From positions 1 through 64,000 of the forward strand of contig JAQGHU010000007.1 in the NCBI GenBank assembly GCA_028291515.1: a DNA stretch of 64,000 nucleotides. Reading direction: 5' to 3'. The stretch is from Schlesneria sp. GTDB lineage: Bacteria > Planctomycetota > Planctomycetia > Planctomycetales > Planctomycetaceae. Made by a program: the position numbers and the translations under genes. The notes under the pieces are model-generated. The model had not been told where the DNA came from, searched no databases, and saw nothing but the letters and a program-made list of their open reading frames with translations. Every line of letters starts with the position of its first letter. Within the stretch, counting starts at the first letter, position 1. Below, piece after piece: positions 10,023-19,194 of the stretch.

Positions 10023-10051
10023 CGTAGGACGGATTTCCAATCCGTTCTACG
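10023..10051. repeat. short palindromic element (CGTAGGACGG hairpin), copy 1
   Basis: CGTAGGACGGATT, a TCC loop, then AATCCGTTCTACG gives a 13-bp stem with one non-Watson-Crick position. A related sequence lies at 40530-40558 on the other strand. It sits between two minus-strand genes and has no T-tract, so it is more likely a dispersed element than a terminator. Confidence 0.5.
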
Positions 10052-10081
10052 AAGCAGCCACTCTTCGTAGCCCGGCGAGGA

Positions 10082-10489
10082 TCATTTTGGTTCGGAAGTG
10101 ACTGCTGAAGCTTGATAGGCCAATTGATTCAACTGCAACCAGCGCACTTTCTGTTGAAACGGCAGCGATGTCCAGCGGTTGGTAATGTAGTGAGCCTGAT
10201 CCCAGGTCACCCCCGACATCTCGCGGATGACGCGGGCTGCTGCCGGTTGCTGGCCTTCTTTAGTCAGCCGATCGATCTCCGCAACTTGCTCGGCCGACTG
10301 ACGGCCGATCGCCGCGAATTGCTCGAGTTCCTCACCGAGGAACCCGGGCCCCAGTCGACTCTCCAACTTCTCAACCAGCGACTGCAACAGGTTCATCGAA
10401 ACCGCCAACGCGGCTTCCAGATTTTGCACACGGATCGACAAGTCCGTGACGGGATGATTGGCAATTGGAACGTACGGTACGAAAGTCAT
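10082..10489 (-). CDS. hypothetical protein with helical repeats
   Basis: Not recognised. Start chosen at the ATG at 10489, preceded by GAAAGAGAG, giving 135 residues (MTFVPYVPIANHP...). The middle is helical and heptad-like (LEAALAVSMNLLQSLVEKLESRL). The C-terminal part (LTKEGQQPAAARVIREMSGVTWDQAHYITNRW) resembles short helical modules found in ribosomal-protein-like or VHS-like helices, but no family can be named. It has no signal peptide and is predicted cytoplasmic. Confidence 0.5.
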   Translation of the reverse strand: MTFVPYVPIANHPVTDLSIRVQNLEAALAVSMNLLQSLVEKLESRLGPGFLGEELEQFAAIGRQSAEQVAEIDRLTKEGQQPAAARVIREMSGVTWDQAHYITNRWTSLPFQQKVRWLQLNQLAYQASAVTSEPK

Positions 10490-10603
10490 CGGTCTCTCTT
10501 TCGTCAGATAGCAATCGCGGTTCAACGGAGGTAGAGCTAGATGACCATCACAACGGAGAGAGGTGATTACCGGATCACGTACATCCAGTGGATAAACTCT
10601 GCT

Positions 10604-10684
10604 TGGGAGGGCGAGGCTTCTGCCGAGCCGCGCTTGTCGATGGACTCACAATGACATGCGCGGCTCGGCAGGAGCCTCGCCCGG
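10604..10684. repeat. dispersed palindromic element (GGCGAGGC...GCCTCGCC), copy 1
   Basis: An ~81-bp imperfect inverted repeat. The left arm TGGGAGGGCGAGGCTTCTGC continues to GAGCCGCGC, a 24-bp centre (10634-10657) follows, and the right arm runs from GCGCGGCTCGGCAGGAGCCT. A second copy lies inverted at 48124-48207 with a nearly identical 24-bp centre. Translation of such elements gives the spurious GSAGASPS-type peptides. Confidence 0.8.
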
Positions 10685-10686
10685 CT

Positions 10687-10746
10687 TTGCCTACCAATTA
10701 CCACTTAGCCCCTAATTCGTGGGCAGGATCTGCAATTGGTGGGCAA
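10687..10746. repeat. palindromic linker B next to small-ORF cassette
   Basis: A 60-bp sequence whose ends are inverted repeats: TTGCCTACCAATT at the left pairs with AATTGGTGGGCAA at the right (12 of 13 positions). Its centre CCCCTAATTCGTGGGCAG resembles CCTCTAACTTGTGGGTAG in the linker at 11459-11517. Confidence 0.5.
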
Positions 10747-10805
10747 GTCGGAATTGGGTACTGACCAGCAAATTAGGGGTTGGCCGCTTCCGTGGCTTGT
10801 AACGC

Positions 10806-11117
10806 CTATCGCCTCGGGCGCAACCCACGCTCCACCCGTGCGGCTGTATCCTCACTCCAAGGCACAGGAACGAATGAGGACATCGTGTCCGGGAGAGGAA
10901 CAGTCCCGGCAGGTCCCGGAACCCGCTCCGGAGTCAAATGAAAAAGCGGTCGACTGTCCTCGTCCCATCCTAAGTGCAGGCATTCGACAGGCCCTTCATG
11001 TACCTCCACATTCTCAAGCCACCATTTGCCATCCACTGTGTGGCCGTCGATGAGTTCCACGCCCGAGTATTCCCAAAAGAAAAAGATTCCATTCGACAGC
11101 ATTTTATGAATAGCCAT
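10806..11117 (-). CDS. small hypothetical protein
   Basis: Not recognised. The ATG at 11117 (AGGA about 7 nt upstream) gives 103 residues; the longer frame to 11240 overlaps the preceding gene and is less likely. The protein has a compact strand-rich centre (IFFFWEYSGVELIDGHTVDGKWWLENVEVHEGPVECL) and a Pro-rich C-terminal part. It follows the 11455-11150 gene by 32 nt, so the two are probably one transcript. Confidence 0.45.
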   Translation of the reverse strand: MAIHKMLSNGIFFFWEYSGVELIDGHTVDGKWWLENVEVHEGPVECLHLGWDEDSRPLFHLTPERVPGPAGTVPLPDTMSSFVPVPWSEDTAARVERGLRPRR

Positions 11118-11149
11118 TTTGAATCCTGAGGCAGCAGGAAAACGAAACC

Positions 11150-11455
11150 TCACGCCCGCTTCCGTGGCTTCCAGAGAATCAGGTAGGCGGAGAGCAGGGT
11201 CAGCGGGATGGCGAACCAGTATGGAATGGCGATGCTCCACTCTCTGACGACGCTCAAGTTCTCATCCATCCGGATCTGAATGCGGATATCGTGATTCCAC
11301 AGCGAAACGCTGCAAGACGTAGCCTCGTCGAATTTGCGCGACCACCGCTGGTAATATTCAGAAAAACTTCTCAACCATGCGGATGTCAGCAAGCATGCCA
11401 TCACCAGGGTGATGCAGCCTGCTTTTCGTCGCCAGCCGTGGAAGAATATGTGCAT
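11150..11455 (-). CDS. small two-segment membrane protein of the MH(I/T)FFHG family
   Basis: Start chosen at the ATG at 11455 (101 residues). The N-terminus MHIFFHGWRRKAGCITLVMA is basic and then hydrophobic, giving one membrane segment. The C-terminus WFAIPLTLLSAYLILWKPRKRA gives a second with a positive tail, so the ~50-residue middle is probably outside the cytoplasm. The N-terminus matches the ORF at 31318-31587 (MHTFFHGRRRKAGIATLV), which lacks the C-terminal segment. No function is known for the family. Confidence 0.5.
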   Translation of the reverse strand: MHIFFHGWRRKAGCITLVMACLLTSAWLRSFSEYYQRWSRKFDEATSCSVSLWNHDIRIQIRMDENLSVVREWSIAIPYWFAIPLTLLSAYLILWKPRKRA

Positions 11456-11458
11456 GTC

Positions 11459-11517
11459 TTGCCTACCAGTGATCCCTCGGCCTCTAACTTGTGGGTAGTC
11501 TTTGAATTCGTTGGCAA
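11459..11517. repeat. palindromic linker A next to small-ORF cassette
   Basis: A 59-bp sequence bounded by TTGCCTAC on the left and GTTGGCAA on the right, which are imperfect inverted repeats. It lies 3 nt from the start codon at 11455 and 5 nt from the end of the zincin-like gene at 11523. It resembles the linker at 10687-10746 in ends, centre and length. Confidence 0.45.
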
Positions 11518-11522
11518 AGCAG

Positions 11523-12050
11523 CTAACCAATCATAGATCGAATCTCATCACCAAAGTCACGGCTGATTTTTGATGCGCGGTATCCAAAAAAATTCGATGT
11601 CTTTCGGATGAGTTCATCAAACGTGATTTCAGAGTTGCGATGGACGACTTCTTGGGCGTAGTCGTGAATTCCGGCGGAATTGTATTCGAGGGTGAGTCCG
11701 TTGCCAAAATAAGAATAGATTTCACTTCGGATGATTCTTGCGACATCGACCTGATCGAGAATCTCAGCGCGTTGTGCGGCTTTCTCCATTCTTTCCGCCC
11801 ACCCTCGGTTGTGATAAGCCGCCCCAACTTCATGGCAGATCTCATGAATTATGAACGCGACTTGTCCGGCATCACTCATTCTGGGGACTGTCCGGCTGTC
11901 GAGGTAAATCATCTTTGCAGCCGAATCGCAATACCCCGTATTGCCTCGTGTTTGCGTTCTGGTTCCATAGTCAAGTTTCCAGTGACATGCCTTATCCCAG
12001 TTCGGAAAGTAGTTCACGCGAATGTCATTGAACTGATCATCAAGATTCAT
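11523..12050 (-). CDS. zincin-like protein with HExxH motif
   Basis: A 175-residue protein with HEICH at 69-73 (H69, E70, H73) followed by H80 and a GW in AAYHNRGWAERM. This is the spacing seen in SprT-like and related short zinc metallopeptidases, where a GHGxxW-type segment follows HExxH. The upstream strand KMIYLDSRTV and helix AFIIHE also fit a zincin core. Substrate unknown; no signal peptide. The base composition looks more AT-rich than the neighbours, consistent with acquisition. It stands first in a minus-strand run with the small genes at 11455 and 11117. Confidence 0.55.
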   Translation of the reverse strand: MNLDDQFNDIRVNYFPNWDKACHWKLDYGTRTQTRGNTGYCDSAAKMIYLDSRTVPRMSDAGQVAFIIHEICHEVGAAYHNRGWAERMEKAAQRAEILDQVDVARIIRSEIYSYFGNGLTLEYNSAGIHDYAQEVVHRNSEITFDELIRKTSNFFGYRASKISRDFGDEIRSMIG

Positions 12051-12302
12051 CGGATCACCGCCGAAAACCCCAAAACTGCCGTAAAATATAAATCATCAGT
12101 CAAAGATAATTAAGCGAATGGATTGTGCAATTTGTCTGATGAATAAAGGACTAACGAATGTCTTCAGCGGTTGTTGACCGGATTGACGAGCGCCGACGCA
12201 TGATGGCGGATGCCTTTAATCGTGGTCAGATGTCTCCGCCCTCGCCCTCCCAGAAAGCAACATACCGTCATTTCGCCCGCAGAATTGCGCTCGGTCGTTT
12301 CG

Positions 12303-13319
12303 CTAGTTACCCATCGTCAGAACGACCCTGAATCGAGCCTTGCCGCTCATCATTCGTTCATAAGCTTCGGCCGCTTTTTCCAGCGGATAGACTTCGTTCA
12401 TCGATTGCACGCCGCTGCGAGAACTGAACGCGAGCGTATCCTGGGTATCGCTCGCGATCCCCGAGTACCACCCTTTGACCGAACGTCGGCCCATCAGCAG
12501 GAACAACGGCGAGATCTCCATCGACATTGTCGCGCCGATGAGGACCAAGGTCCCATTGATGGCCAGTCCTCCTTGAACGGCTGTCATCGCATCACTCGCG
12601 GTGACTGTTGCCAGGATCGCCTTGGCTCCCCCCAGCTTCTGAAGTTCGGCAGCGGGATCTTGAGTCGTACTATCGATGTAGATGTCCGCCCCTAATTGAT
12701 GCGCGAGCGGACCCTTGTCCTGACCGCGGGCGATCGACACCGTGCGAAATCCCATCTTGGACGCGTATTGAACGCCAAGATGTCCGAGGCCACCCAATCC
12801 CAGGATCGCGACCAGATCACCTCCTACGGCGCCACTGTGGCGCAGGGCATTGAACGTCGTAATCCCAGCACACATCAGTGGTGCCGCGTCGACAGGAGAA
12901 AGCTCATCCGGTACCCGAGCGACCGCCGAGATCGGGGCGATCACGTATTCGGCATAGCCGCCGTCATACGTCACGCCGGTCGCCTGATGAGTCTCGCACG
13001 CAAACAGATCCCCCTGTCGACACGAATTGCACTGACCGCAGTACCCACCGTTCCAACCCACACCAACCTTCTGCCCCACGGACCAACCCGTCACGTGCGG
13101 TCCGATCGCGTCAATGACGCCCGCAATCTCGTGACCGGGGACGCGAGGATATTGAATGCCTGGCACCCCCCCTTGAACGGTGATCGAATCGCTGTGGCAC
13201 ACTCCGCACGCCTGCACCTTGATTCGTACGGTTTGCGGGCCGGGTGCAGGTATCGGTCGTTCGACAATCTCCAGCGGACCATTCGCCTTGGAAACTTGAG
13301 CTACTCGCATCGATCCCAT
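12303..13319 (-). CDS. zinc-dependent alcohol dehydrogenase
   Basis: NAD(P)-dependent medium-chain alcohol dehydrogenase, probably oxidising primary alcohols. Start at the ATG at 13319, with GAGGAGAG 3-5 nt upstream, giving 338 residues. Catalytic zinc residues: C41 in CGVCHSD, H63 and E64 in PGHE, and a later cysteine in MCAG. Structural zinc cysteines C94, C97, C100 and C108 are in place. The nucleotide loop is GLGGLGH. All key residues are present and the length is normal. It is a single gene convergent with nothing close by. Confidence 0.9.
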   Translation of the reverse strand: MGSMRVAQVSKANGPLEIVERPIPAPGPQTVRIKVQACGVCHSDSITVQGGVPGIQYPRVPGHEIAGVIDAIGPHVTGWSVGQKVGVGWNGGYCGQCNSCRQGDLFACETHQATGVTYDGGYAEYVIAPISAVARVPDELSPVDAAPLMCAGITTFNALRHSGAVGGDLVAILGLGGLGHLGVQYASKMGFRTVSIARGQDKGPLAHQLGADIYIDSTTQDPAAELQKLGGAKAILATVTASDAMTAVQGGLAINGTLVLIGATMSMEISPLFLLMGRRSVKGWYSGIASDTQDTLAFSSRSGVQSMNEVYPLEKAAEAYERMMSGKARFRVVLTMGN

Positions 13320-13436
13320 GATCTCTCCTCGAAGTAGAACCATTGAAGCAGTTCAGCAAGCCACAGTTGAATGAGCTGGCCACAATTACGTGCAACCCGA
13401 TTCTCGCTGTCAATCAACGAGATCGAATGGAAGCGG

Positions 13437-14906
13437 TTAATCATCGTCAGCCTTCGCCTTCGCTTTGGCTTTCTTACCTGTTTTGGGAGCTGTCATGTCG
13501 TTTGGCGTCGGCATCGGGGCTTTCACTTCCTCGCGCCAGGCGATAAGTCGGGCCTGCAGCGCCTTCGCCTTCTCGGGCATTGATGCCGCCAGATTGTTTG
13601 TTTCGCCGATGTCCTTCGACAGGTCATAAAGTTCCAGATGACCGTCCTCCAGAAACTCCATCAGCTTCCAGTCGCCACTTTGAATCAGGCTGACAGGCGT
13701 CGTTCGCCAGAACCCAGCGCCCGCACCCAGATATCCCGGAAAGTGCTGGAAAATGGCATCTCGAGAAAGCTTACTCTTAGGGTCGCGGAACAAGGGCACC
13801 AGGCTCTCGCCGTCCAAGACCTGTGCCGGTCGAGCAGCCGATGCGAGTTCCAACAGCGACGGATACAGATCGACGTGGATTGTCGGGACGTTGCAAGTAG
13901 AATCGGCAGGGGTGACACCCGGCCACCGGATAATGAATGGATCGCGCGTCCCTCCTTCGTACAGACTCCCCTTCCCACTGCGTAGCGGCGCGTTGTCGGT
14001 GATGTCTCCACCGCCGCGCTTAATTCCTTCTCGCAGATAGCCCCCGACCCCACCGTTGTCGCTGGTGAAGATCAGCACCGTGTTGTCCGTCAGCTTCAGT
14101 TCATCCAGCGTCTTCATGACTCGCCCGACACTCTCATCGATGCTGGCAATCATCGCTGCATACGTCGGACTGTTGTGGCCGTCGACGCCAGGTTTGGGCT
14201 TGAAATGCTTGATCAATTCAGGCTTGGCGTCATGAGGCGCATGCACGCCAAAGTGAGGCAAGTACAGCAGGAAGGGCTGGTCCTTGTGGCGCTGAATGAA
14301 GTCGACCGCTCGATCCGTCAGGAAGTCAGCCAGGTATTCTCCGGCGGGATGGTCGGTCTTCGGATTGGTCTCAAAATCAAAATGAGCCCCCGCCGAGGTG
14401 ATGGCTTCATCAAAGCCGCGTTGACCTGGATGGTGCAGCCCCTTCTCGCCCAGATGCCATTTACCGAACATGCCGGTGGCATATCCCGCCTGCTTCAGTT
14501 GCTTCGCGAAGATCGTGCGGTCCAGCGGCAGTTGAGTGACGTTGTCGACTGGGCGCAGTGGTCGAGACTGCCAATCGAACCGATCGATATTTCCGACCGT
14601 ATAGATACCCGTTCGAGGACCATACTGGCCGGTCATCAAAGCGGCCCGCGTTGGCGCGCAGTTCTGGCAATGATGATGGTTCAGCAGTCGCAGCCCCTGG
14701 CTGGCCAGCCGATCAATGTTCGGAGTCTCGTAGTACTTGCTGCCATAGCAAGCCAGATCGGTATACCCGAGATCATCGGCCATCACGAATACAATATTCG
14801 GCCGAGACGCCTTCGCAGCATCCGCGGCATTCAGTTCCATGGCGCACAGACAAAGACACGACAGCGCAAAACCAACAGGTACTCTCATTGCGACCATTCC
14901 CATCAA
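13437..14906 (-). CDS. exported sulfatase (arylsulfatase type)
   Basis: Type I sulfatase that hydrolyses sulfate esters, probably of polysaccharides; planctomycete genomes carry many of these. The protein has 489 residues with a signal peptide ending near ELNAADA. The metal-binding DD pair is at 44-45 (MADDLGYTD). C83 lies in CAPTR, the CxPxR signature that is converted to formylglycine by a sulfatase-modifying enzyme not seen in this window. A TSDNGG loop follows. The C-terminus ends in a Lys/Ala-rich tail. The exact start is uncertain among several Met codons in the first seven residues. Confidence 0.92.
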   Translation of the reverse strand: MMGMVAMRVPVGFALSCLCLCAMELNAADAAKASRPNIVFVMADDLGYTDLACYGSKYYETPNIDRLASQGLRLLNHHHCQNCAPTRAALMTGQYGPRTGIYTVGNIDRFDWQSRPLRPVDNVTQLPLDRTIFAKQLKQAGYATGMFGKWHLGEKGLHHPGQRGFDEAITSAGAHFDFETNPKTDHPAGEYLADFLTDRAVDFIQRHKDQPFLLYLPHFGVHAPHDAKPELIKHFKPKPGVDGHNSPTYAAMIASIDESVGRVMKTLDELKLTDNTVLIFTSDNGGVGGYLREGIKRGGGDITDNAPLRSGKGSLYEGGTRDPFIIRWPGVTPADSTCNVPTIHVDLYPSLLELASAARPAQVLDGESLVPLFRDPKSKLSRDAIFQHFPGYLGAGAGFWRTTPVSLIQSGDWKLMEFLEDGHLELYDLSKDIGETNNLAASMPEKAKALQARLIAWREEVKAPMPTPNDMTAPKTGKKAKAKAKADDD

Positions 14907-16009
14907 GGGCCCGACAACGTGACGAATCCAAGGATCAATTTGACGATCATATCCGAATAGCGATGGGGGCTGAAACGGACGGGTGCAGTCGTTTCGTGGT
15001 GGTCAATTGAGGGCAGAAGCGGAGGTATGCAGGCATCATTGGGTTCTGTTTCCTTACGATTTGGCAGACTTTGTCAGTCCATGGCAGGGTTTTGAGGGGG
15101 TTGAAGATTTTCTCTCACGAAGTCGCGGCGAGAGGAAAGTTTGAGGTCGCCTGTATGAGCTTTCGAGACCACGCCGGCGATCAGGACTTGATTGGTGGTG
15201 TGACGGTGGGTCGTCATGTGGTCACATTCTCCTTTGCATGTGCTGTCAGTTCCGAAGAGTACGGGCCAGCGTGGCTGTTGAGCTGCGCGAAGGTGCTTTG
15301 ATTAAATTGTCTTGCGAACCCGTATGGCAAGCGGGGTTGTGTGTGTTTGGGCCAGGGGGCTTACGCCGCCCCGCTCAGGAAGAGGTGAGGGCAGCGCGGT
15401 CTTAGTCATCAACAGAGGAACAGGAACCTCTGATCTTCCGCTAAGAGAGCGGCCCAGAGGCGTGCCCGTTGGTTACGGTGCACCTACGACGTTCGTCGTG
15501 ACCCTGATTGTCCCGTTTGTTGTGACCTGATCAAGATGGTGTTTGGAAAACTTGGGATCTTTGTTCGAGGTTTTCACTGACAAATTTTGACAGCCCAGGA
15601 CAGTTTTTGACAATGGGGGACAAAACAGCTCTGTTTTTGGCAGTTTTCCTCAAAAAAGTGCATGTTTACTGACAGTTGATTGAGCGACTGCAATCTATTT
15701 CGAACGGAGCGGCCATCGCGAACGACCAATTGAAATCAAGATACTTGCACAAGGGCAGGAATTTCTCGCCGCGTTCCAAAACTATTACGGCCGCTACCTC
15801 GCCGCGGCGGACTATCAGAAGCAGATCAAGGACGCCGCAGAAAGACGAACGATCGACGCCGCCGGCTTCTACCGAGTAACTATTTGATGAACGAGGTTGT
15901 CCTAATTTCTGAACTCGACGGATCGGCGATTTTACCAGCCGGCGCTCTTCGTCGCAGGAATCACTGCAGTTCATTTTGACGCACTCATTCGAAGCCCCGT
16001 TTCTCGCAG
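14907..16009. other. 1.1-kb stretch without a convincing gene
   Basis: No ORF here has a recognisable family or good start. A frame without ATG, ending at 15887, encodes a plausible relic (EFLAAFQNYYGRYLAAADYQ, then QIKDAAERRTIDAAGFYR) on the plus strand and may be the tail of a decayed gene. Positions 15340-15380 hold a GGGCTTACGCCGCCCCGCT stretch of the sort seen in intergenic planctomycete DNA. No tRNA or hairpin terminator was identified. Confidence 0.4.
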
Positions 16010-16312
16010 TCAATCAAGGTGCGGAAGCTGGGTGAGCCTCACATCTTTGGGTGTAAGAGACCAGGCCAGGATTCTCGCTTCGATCCGGGTATCCGCTACC
16101 GGGTAATTGGCAGGAAACTGGATGCGGTGTTCCGGCTGGTCCGCGAGCAAACTGAAGTGAATGATCTCTAACAGCGCTGTCACTTCTGGTAGCTGATCAA
16201 GCCGGACAAATACTCCGAACAATTGGCAAGAGGTCACCTCGCCAGTAACCGGAGTACCGCGCGGAAAAGTGGCGATCAGCGCGTTCCATTCCACTTGCGT
16301 AAACACTCGCAT
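16010..16312 (-). CDS. S1-like nucleic-acid-binding protein
   Basis: A 100-residue protein matching the S1/OB pattern: FPRGTPVTGEVTSCQLFGVFVRLDQ is the first strand pair and turn, and DTRIEARILAW is the later strand. Single-domain S1-like proteins of unknown role are common in planctomycetes and may act in regulatory or immunity contexts. No catalytic motif. It is preceded by about 300 bp without genes and followed by the non-coding stretch. Confidence 0.55.
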   Translation of the reverse strand: MRVFTQVEWNALIATFPRGTPVTGEVTSCQLFGVFVRLDQLPEVTALLEIIHFSLLADQPEHRIQFPANYPVADTRIEARILAWSLTPKDVRLTQLPHLD

Positions 16313-16518
16313 TCGTTATGCGCTCCACTTCATGAGTTTTCATCCGAAATTGACTTACTTGTCCGAAGACGACAGCCAACTCGTTCAACCCCTCAAACTG
16401 TCCGTTCTCATTTGAGTCAGGCGACCTCCCTCATAAGAATCGTGCGGCTTATCGCCTCTACTAAAGTAGTGCGGCTCACCAGGAACGTGAAGAAGATTCG
16501 ATCTGTTGATGCCATCAA

Positions 16519-16556
16519 ACAAAAACAAGACCGCGTTCAGATTGAACGCGGTCTTG
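16519..16556 (-). terminator. intrinsic terminator of the YTV gene
   Basis: A perfect 14-bp stem (CAAGACCGCGTTCA / TGAACGCGGTCTTG) with a 3-nt loop, followed on the minus strand by TTTTTGTTT. It lies about 53 nt past the stop of the YTV gene. Confidence 0.85.
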
Positions 16557-16608
16557 ATGTTTTGTCAAAGCGTTCGGCACACGGAGTGTGCCGTCTACTT
16601 TGGGCTGA

Positions 16609-17985
16609 TCACGTGGCGGCGCCTCGTGAGAAGCGGAAGCCACGGGTGAGCGGGGCTGCTTCTTGAGGTGGGCCGTTTTCTGGGATTGGCGTGGGTGACA
16701 CGCCGGCTGGCGGTGCGATTTGTGGCACACCACAGTTGCCCGAAGCACAACCGCCTGTGGCACAGTCACCGGTCGCACATCCGCCCGATGGACATACTGT
16801 TTGCGGGACCATCTTGCAGACTTCGTAGGATTCGACGCGAGGAACGCACTTGGTCACCATGCGGGTGCATTGGATTTGCTCTTCACGAGGGACGCAGCGA
16901 GAAACTCGCTTGGTCACAGTGAAAGGCTCCTGACGACAGACCTGATAAGGAGTGCGGCAGGTTTTCATTTCGGTGACGGTGCGGCAGGTCTGGATCGGAA
17001 CTCGTCGAGTGCATTGCTCCGGAACCAGCTTGCAGACCTGGTAAGGAATTCGCTGCGTGACTTGTTCACAGACCATTTTGCAGGTGCGAACAGGAACTTT
17101 GTCGACGATCTGTTCGGTCACCATGCGGCAAACCTGTACAGGAACCTTGGTGACGATCGTCTCGGGAACCTGGCGGCAGACGGTGACAGGGACGATCTGC
17201 TTACAGACGACTCGTTGATACGTCGTGCAGGGAACCTGTTGACAGACGATGTTTGGACACCAGACTGGACGGGCGGTATAGAAACCGCGTGGGACCATCG
17301 CCATGCGAGCGTTACCGCATTCATCGCGAACGCAGCTTGGGAAGCAGAAGCTGTTGTGCCAGACTTTCTCTGTTGTCCAACGACCACAGTCGCGGCTCAC
17401 CGTTTTGTAGGTGGTGACGGGCTGCATCGTCGTGTAGCAACGTTCCTGATTGATCGTTTCGCTGACGTTGCGGATGACCGTACGACGGCATTCCTGCTCG
17501 ATCGTTTCGGTGACCGGTCGTTGCACGCAACGACGGACTTCGCGAGTGCATTCTTCCCACACTGGCTTCTGGACGGTGTAGTTACATTCGCGATACATCG
17601 TTTCGGTGACCGGCCGCATCACCGTGTAGGCCTCTTCGCGTTCGGCCGTTTCGACGACCTGACGAGCGACCTGGTACTGCTGTTCGCGGTATGCCGTTTC
17701 CACGACATTGCGATAGCAGGTCTGCTGCACGTCCTCATAGGACGTGTCGTACACAGTGCGGCTGACGGTGTACGGCTGCGGCTCCTGGACATAGTCGTAG
17801 ACTGTCCGTTGACATTGCTGACGTTCCACGCGGCATGTCGTGTAACATGCTGCGGGCTCGCAAGCCGCTGTCGGACAACAGCGGTAACTAGCGGCGCCGC
17901 AATAGCACCCAGCCGTTGCCGACTGTGGCGATAAAGCCGCGACGATCGCTAGTGCGCCTAAGGCGCCCACCAACCATCTGTTCAT
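16609..17985 (-). CDS. YTV-repeat Cys-rich cell-wall protein
   Basis: A 458-residue exported protein with a signal peptide (MNRWLVGALGALAIVAALSPQSATA). The body is built of short Tyr-Thr-Val and Cys-containing repeats: YTVSRTVYDT, YTVMRPVTETMY, VPVQVCRMVTEQI, VPVRTCKMVCEQV. A Gly/Cys-rich stretch (SGGCATGDCATGGCASG) and a Pro-rich tail follow. YTV-domain proteins are a planctomycete-specific family reported in the protein cell wall of Rhodopirellula baltica, where cysteine cross-links may stabilise the envelope. The role here is inferred from that family. An intrinsic terminator follows the gene. Confidence 0.88.
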   Translation of the reverse strand: MNRWLVGALGALAIVAALSPQSATAGCYCGAASYRCCPTAACEPAACYTTCRVERQQCQRTVYDYVQEPQPYTVSRTVYDTSYEDVQQTCYRNVVETAYREQQYQVARQVVETAEREEAYTVMRPVTETMYRECNYTVQKPVWEECTREVRRCVQRPVTETIEQECRRTVIRNVSETINQERCYTTMQPVTTYKTVSRDCGRWTTEKVWHNSFCFPSCVRDECGNARMAMVPRGFYTARPVWCPNIVCQQVPCTTYQRVVCKQIVPVTVCRQVPETIVTKVPVQVCRMVTEQIVDKVPVRTCKMVCEQVTQRIPYQVCKLVPEQCTRRVPIQTCRTVTEMKTCRTPYQVCRQEPFTVTKRVSRCVPREEQIQCTRMVTKCVPRVESYEVCKMVPQTVCPSGGCATGDCATGGCASGNCGVPQIAPPAGVSPTPIPENGPPQEAAPLTRGFRFSRGAAT

Positions 17986-19194
17986 GAATCCCCCCTCAAG
18001 TTGTTATCTAGCTTCCGTACTGCAAGAACCCCGACACATCCCGACGGGAATTGCATACGTCGATTCATCCGTGTGACCGAACGATTCCGCGTTCACGTCA
18101 GAACTACATTCCTGGCTTCAATCGCCAGAGTGCCCTGTGAACAGAATCGGTAACGCAATGATAAAGCGCGGCGCAACCGGAGCTTGAGGGAAAAATACAA
18201 AAATCAACAAACGGGGCGTGCCAAATGAAAACACGCTTGCAAACACCATACAACCCGCAGAGCAACGTTCCTTGACGGACTCCACCGAACCGGACAAGTC
18301 TCACCAGTTTAACTCTGGTGGTTTGTGTCAACACCGGTTTGTGGTGAGTCTATGCGGGGCGCAGGGGATCTGCGCTGGTGGTGAATTCGGGCAACATGTT
18401 GATGTTGCCAAATTGCCACGCGGGGTCTCAGGCGGGTTGCGAAGTCTGCGCAGAATTTACTGAAGAGCATTGCCAAGGGAAACGCATGCAAGACGCGCAA
18501 TGTGATCGGACGCCTGTGAAGGCGTGCGCAGTGGTTAAATTATTGACGGCGTTGGCGGACCGTGAGACCTTGGGCGAATGTGATCGGAAGATGCTCCCAC
18601 ATCGACTACACCCAAACTCTTGACGAGATTGGTGACGCAGAACACGGCCGTCTCTTCGGCATCCCGCTTGCGATCGGCCTCGCCGAAGATGTCAGTCTGC
18701 ATTGCTGGGGCAGCCGGCGGGATCATGTTCGGTTTGTTCAGACCACCTCAATGAATACCGCTGAATTGCCGAAGTGAAAAACAAGCCGCGATCTCTCTGC
18801 ATGCCAGACGGGAAGTCATTTGTAGTTTCTACCAGGCGCGAGTCGCGACGGGGTCGGCGCTTTATCCCAACTGATTTGCACGACACGACGTAGGGATCGC
18901 CACAAAATCATTGGCGGTCAGTGGCTTGGGTGCGGGCAGGACAATCTGTTAAGATATTAGGGCATCAGCGGTTGCGAATCTGCCGCTGGATCGATAGCGA
19001 ACGAATCACAGTGAAAGATTTGATCGCGGGGACGGTAGATAGAGACAGGATTGTCTGTCGGATGGCTGGGGTGAGGGCCAAAAATGAACCAAGCGGCACG
19101 CCGCCTGCGTTCGGCAACGGACTCTCCGGCCACTGCTCGGCAGGCAAATTCTTTTCGCAGGATGCGTGAAATGACAGGTCGAGGCTCAACGATC
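17986..19194. other. 1.2-kb stretch upstream of YTV and DsbD genes
   Basis: No recognisable protein in any frame. It lies between divergent genes and probably contains promoters for both, though none could be assigned. Small hairpins are visible, for example GGCAACAT-GTTG-ATGTTGCC near 18389-18408 and CACCAG-N7-CTGGTG at 18301-18319. A regulatory RNA cannot be excluded. Confidence 0.4.

Noticed and set aside
10687-11517. Classical attC sites
   Set aside because: The linkers are palindromic, but the required GTTRRRY and RYYYAAC boxes are not found in proper positions, so a true integron array is not claimed.
15666-16013. 115-codon minus-strand frame in the 15-16 kb gap
   Set aside because: The frame has no family features, and the plus strand of the same DNA reads more like a decayed protein.
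16720-17934. 404-codon plus-strand frame opposite the YTV gene
   Set aside because: It mirrors the repeat periodicity of the YTV gene and has no start or domain support.
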